Source of the DNA: Apostichopus japonicus
Taxonomy: Eukaryota; Echinodermata; Holothuroidea; Aspidochirotida; Stichopodidae
Reading direction: 5' to 3'
DNA length: 64,000 nt
Assembly: GCF_037975245.1 (NCBI RefSeq)
Contig: NC_092576.1
Location: forward strand, 43,717,611-43,781,610
Position numbers and translations under genes: made by a program. Shown here in pieces: positions 60,237-64,000 of this stretch (its first letter is position 1; every line of letters begins with the position of its first letter). The notes beneath the pieces are model-generated. The model was not told the origin of the DNA, did no database searches, and saw only the letters and a list, made by a program, of their open reading frames with translations.

Positions 60237-60525
60237 TTTTGGAATAAAGTGACCAATGGAATACAAAGTAATGTCCCTTTAAAGTTAGTTTTTGGAATAA
60301 AGTGATGGACTGAAAACAATTAATGTCCCTTTCAAATTTTTTGGGGGGAATAAAGTGACCAATGGAATACAATTAACGTCCCTCTTAAAATTAGTTTTTG
60401 GAATAAAGTGAACAACTGAAGACAATTTACGTCCCTTTGATATTTTTTGGGGGTTTAAGTGACCAATGGAATACAATTAATGTCCCTTTTAGAATTAGTT
60501 TTTGGAATAAAATGACCATTGTAGC
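60237..60525. repeat. 53-bp minisatellite, about 5 units, alternating types
   Basis: Units start near TAATGTCCCTTT and end near GGAATACAAT. Two interior types alternate: TTAGTTTTTGGAATAAAGTG and TTTTTTGGGGGG. The higher-order period is therefore about 106 bp. Confidence 0.85.
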
Positions 60526-61326
60526 TATCATTACCTTGGTTAATACTTGTTAACCGGTTGACATCTGTTCTGGATTTAATTTGTAACAATTAATTTTGTT
60601 TAATGTCAATATTTTCACACCTTTGATGAGCCAACTGCTGGCACATCCCTTAGAGCAATCACAAACAGATATTGTTAAATGTGTGTGTCACTGTTGAGAA
60701 ATGTATATTTCAAACTCAGCATGTATCTAGCTTGTACGTCGCAAGATGGCAACTAACCAGATCTAGTACTGTTACCACAGTACAGTATTTCCTCATATGG
60801 AGTGCAGCATAGTTTACTGCTGAGGTTTCGATTTGTAAATATTTCCGCACCACTGGTTCTGCGCAAACAACAGACTTTTAAGACTTGGATAATAAAAACA
60901 AGGAATTTACGAGTCAACCTGGACTCTCAACTCTGAATTGGTACAAGGTCTGCATGTGTGACCGCGATGTTTTGTAAGAATTTTGGGTCTTAAAGTAGCA
61001 ACCAAACTCCAGTTGAATTTATAGCTGTGTACACATTTTTTTTTTGTTATTTAATGGCTGAATAGTCCAAACAGGTTCTCGACCTATAAAATGATATTTG
61101 TGGCTGCAGATGTTTGTCCAAAATTATTTGTTCACTCTTAACAAGATTTAATGGGGTGTATATTCTGGTGGGACAGGATTTGATTTGATTTGATTATCCG
61201 CAATGATAGTTGACAAGACTTCCCCATCTAAATTTTTTTGTCCTTTACTCAAGATATGGGTGATTGAATGAAACTTAATTTGGCTGGTTAAACCCTCGAT
61301 TCTTCCGTGCGAAGGATCCCCCCATT
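60526..61326 (+). other. intron, nothing recognised
   Basis: Part of the intron between FIP exons 2 and 3. Confidence 0.5.
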
Positions 61327-61515
61327 GATGGTGTGAGATGTCATAACAATGGTCTGTGATGTCATAACGATGGTCTGTGATGTCATAACAATGGTCTGAG
61401 ATGTCATAACAATGGTCTGTGATGTCATAACCATGGTCTGTGATGTCATAACCATGGTCTGTGATGTCATAACAATGGTCTGTGATGTCATAACAATGGT
61501 CTGTGATGTCATAAC
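61327..61515. repeat. 21-bp minisatellite, 9 units
   Basis: Unit NATGGTCTGTGATGTCATAAC occurs nine times (189 bp) with single-base variants. As 21 is a multiple of 3, both strands stay open and give meaningless repeat peptides. Each unit holds TGATGTCA, one base from a CRE. Confidence 0.95.
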
Positions 61516-61938
61516 GGCAAATATTCTTCCAAAGCTTTGCTTTCCTACGACACTGTTAACTGATGCATCTTGGAATGTTTCCTCAGCTGTGCAGGTTCTC
61601 TGTAAATGTAGAGTGTCATCGAAATTTGATTATGTTTCAGAAATAGTTTTACCTCTGTGTTTAAGAGACTTGAATATTATGAAGAAAAATAAAAACCCTC
61701 AGGTGAAGATTGCAAAGGAATATTTAAAGAGGGACAGGCTCCTTTGGAATACCTCTCTCACAATCTGGTCAGATTGAAGGGGGGAGGGTGGGATGGGGGA
61801 GAGGGGTGGCATGTTCAGCTAAGGGTCTCTTTGGAGTAACATCTCATGATATTGCTGGATGAAAGTATATAACATGTGTGTCTGTCTATTAATGTATTTT
61901 GTGAGTTTTTCTCTCTCTTTTTCTTCCATTTTATCAAG
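61516..61938 (+). other. intron, nothing recognised
   Basis: Ends with a pyrimidine-rich tract and the acceptor ttttatcaag. Confidence 0.5.
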
Positions 61939-62069
61939 ATGGTACAAATTATTAGGAAAAGGCAACAAAACCAAAAAGGAAGATAAAAACCGAGGAGAAA
62001 TAGAAATCACAGCACAGATGAAGGGAGACTCAAATAGGAGTATCCTACCTACGGCCATCAACGTAAAGA
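61939..62069 (+). CDS. Rab11-FIP-like gene, exon 3
   Basis: Joined in phase 2 to the previous exon it reads GWYKLLGKGNKTKKEDKN then RGEIEITAQMKGDSNR. The WY.L....K....RGEI.I pattern is the C-terminal strand of the FIP-type C2 domain and its exit. It ends in phase 1 at gtgagt. Confidence 0.85.
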
Positions 62070-62576
62070 GTGAGTGACCGCGTCCGACAAACCTCGGAAT
62101 ATTATTATTAGTAGATGACCAACGACACACTGGCCTCTGCGTCTAGCCCGCTGAAAATGTTTACCAGAGGCACGCTCCCAGGAGGGTCTCACCCCCCCCC
62201 CCCACCCTCCAAATACCTTCCTTAGGTTGAGGAATGTTAGATTAGGTAATGAATCGCTCCAATGAGGTCAAATGTGTCGAGGAAGGTCGTAAGGTGTTTA
62301 ACCATGGGTGACCATTTTGTGACATTATAGCATATTTGCCAGCAGTACATATATCCTTAACAAATTTACTTTGGAGGATATCAAATTTTCTTGTTACATT
62401 TTTTGGGGTGGGGTTATGGGGGTGGGGGGGTTGAGTGAAGGAAGGGTTCTATTTCTTCCTTGTAATATGTCAATAATATTTAACAATTAGCAGTGAACTA
62501 ATGTAAAGAGGTAGAGCAAATATAACTTAAATGAATTGTTTTGAGTGAATCGGTTATAATTGAAGCACAACTAATA
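62070..62576 (+). other. intron of the Rab11-FIP-like gene
   Basis: C-run near 62191 and G-rich patch near 62410-62430. No exon. Confidence 0.5.
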
Positions 62577-62855
62577 TGTTGTACACACTGTCCATATGTA
62601 TTATGTAGCTAGTGATACTAGCAGCATTGTCAGTATGTTCTACACACTGTCCATGTATTATGTATTTGAACAGCATTATTATAGTATTTTCTACACAGTG
62701 ACCATGTATTACATAGCTAGCAGCATTGTTATAGTATGTTGTACACACTGTGCCTGCGTATTATATAGCTAGTAATACTAGCAGCATTGTTACAGTATGT
62801 TGTACACAGTGACCATGTATTATATATTGAGCTGCGTTGTTACAGTTTGTTGCAT
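62577..62855. repeat. 50-60-bp minisatellite, about 5 units
   Basis: GTTGTACACACTGTCCATGT-like words followed by AGCAGCATTGTTACAGTAT recur; some units have an extra TAGCTAGTAATAC segment. Confidence 0.85.
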
Positions 62856-63031
62856 TTAAGTTTTCACATGTACATGTATATGGTATACATGTAGATCATT
62901 GAATCAAAAGCAATATGTAAAGCCAAACATAGCAAATATTGGTTAAAAACTCTTCTTTGTAAACTGGACAGTTGTGCAAAGACATCTTGTTATCAATGTA
63001 TCGATTATTATATTATGATCTACTTTTGCAG

Positions 63032-63150
63032 GTTTTGCCAGACTCGATGTCCATCCGTTGAGGAAAGCCGCAAGTACGCCATATATTGCCAGCCACGATG
63101 ACACCAGTACGAACCCATTTGCAGAAACGCCAGATGACGATAACTTAGAG
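63032..63150 (+). CDS. Rab11-FIP-like gene, exon 4 with an NPF motif
   Basis: The acceptor tacttttgcag and phase 1 join give SFARLDVHPLRKAASTPY then IASHDDTSTNPFAETPDD and DNLE, ending in phase 0 at gtaaat. Class I FIPs carry NPF motifs that bind EH-domain proteins (EHD family); STNPFAE fits this. The gene continues to the right of the window, so the Rab11-binding C-terminus is not seen. Confidence 0.8.
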
Positions 63151-63559
63151 GTAAATGAAATATGTTTCTACTTTCAACGTTCAACTTTATCTTACATTTT
63201 CAACTTTATCTTACATTTTCTATTGCTTCTAAAAGATATATCACAGTATTTAAAAGCCTAAAGAAATATTTTTCCCAGTGTTATGTTAATCACTTCAAGT
63301 TTAAAGCAAAAGATAAACAGTAGTTTGTTAATTTCATCGTCCAATCATGTGTGACGTCACATATTATTGCGCAATGAAATCAATTTCTTTGTAAACTGTA
63401 TCTCGGGGGAGGGGGAAGGACCCACAGGGGTCTGAAAGTTGTAGGAATGTGCTTTTGTGTGTCCAAGCTGGACATTTTATTGTTTTTTAATAATTATTGT
63501 TAAGTTATTTATTTCTGTAATTCTTAGGATTCAATTTTTTTAGATTGTATTATTTTTAA

Positions 63560-63675
63560 GCTGTAAAAATTTTTAAGTTGTATTTTTTATGCGTTTCTGT
63601 GAAGCTGCTTTGAGATCATTCTTTTGATGTAAAGCGCTATATAAGAATAAATTATTATTATTAAATTATTATTGT
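63560..63675 (+). mobile_element. 3' tail of a LINE/SINE (AAAGCGCTATATAAG...ATTATTATTA)
   Basis: TTGATGTAAAGCGCTATATA followed by AG, AATAAATT and ATTATTATTA is a tail type often seen at the 3' end of retroposons in aquatic animals. The 5' part is not recognisable. Confidence 0.45.
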
Positions 63676-63754
63676 ATGTATTTGTACAGACTAGTGTGTA
63701 TCCCTTGTTTGTGGGAAACTGCACATGTTTACTGTGAGCATCTTCAAATCGCTG

Positions 63755-64000
63755 CTTTATGGTACACACTTAAAACGATTCATTGTAAATAATTGTGTAT
63801 TCAGAACGATGTTGTACATCACATTTTCCCAAATTTCCCATTGATTTGGATATAGCTTTAGGATACAAACATAAAACGATCTGTTCTAAATAATTGTGTA
63901 GTCAGAATGGTGTTGTACATTACGGTTTCCCCATGATTTGTGTATATATTTTTAGGGTACACACTTAAAATAATTCATTCTAAATAATTGTGTATTCAGA
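63755..64000. repeat. tandem repeat of about 90-105 bp running into the window end
   Basis: GGTACACACTTAAAACGATT (63761), GGATACAAACATAAAACGAT (63861) and GGGTACACACTTAAAATAAT (63956) each start a unit holding TCTAAATAATTGTGTA and CAGAA. Confidence 0.85.

Noticed and set aside
61288-61777. Repeat-peptide frames MTSQTIV and MVCDVIT
   Set aside because: Consequence of a 21-bp minisatellite being a multiple of three; not genes.

Overview
The window looks like nuclear DNA from a metazoan, most likely a marine invertebrate deuterostome. An echinoderm is my best guess, but the sequence does not prove it. The evidence: it is AT-rich; the genes are split by GT-AG introns of hundreds to thousands of bases; it carries a NACHT/leucine-rich-repeat (NLR) gene of invertebrate style, a Rab11-FIP-type C2 gene, a THAP-bearing transposon, a young non-LTR retrotransposon, several hAT-like MITEs and large satellite arrays. 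There are no prokaryotic operons, ribosome binding sites or CRISPR arrays.

Layout. 1-5.2 kb: dispersed exons on + that look like a KMT5A-like SET-domain gene, with one 84-bp exon duplicated in tandem about 1.9 kb apart. 7.6-8.5 kb: a 146-bp tandem repeat whose units alternate between two variants. 9.7-11.8 kb: six scattered copies of a 16-17 base word with unrelated flanks, and a basic, frameshifted first exon on the minus strand. 12.1-18.95 kb: a satellite of about 208 bp per unit, roughly 33 copies, with higher-order structure and a hairpin at its right edge. 20.2-45.9 kb: one NLR gene on +. It has two duplicated candidate 5' UTR exons, an N-terminal exon with a possible myristoylation signal and a proline tract, a large NACHT exon, and seven LRR-type exons forming two copies of one module. 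A 7.4-kb intron of this gene holds a LINE with a 646-codon uninterrupted reverse transcriptase frame. 47.4-47.85 kb: an unassigned open frame of about 148 codons. 48.6-56.2 kb: a cluster of MITEs, a tRNA-derived SINE and their debris. 56.4 kb to the right end: a C2-domain gene on + resembling class I Rab11 family-interacting proteins. Its first C2 intron contains a TTAA-flanked, THAP-containing element of 2.2 kb, and later introns contain several minisatellites.

Exon joins were checked by codon phase. The ten NLR exons sum to 2505 nt (834 codons plus stop) with every junction phase compatible. The four Rab11-FIP exons also join in phase. The NLR would be an intracellular innate sensor. The Rab11-FIP would act in recycling-endosome traffic. 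No functional link between the two is implied. Counts and alignments were made by eye.
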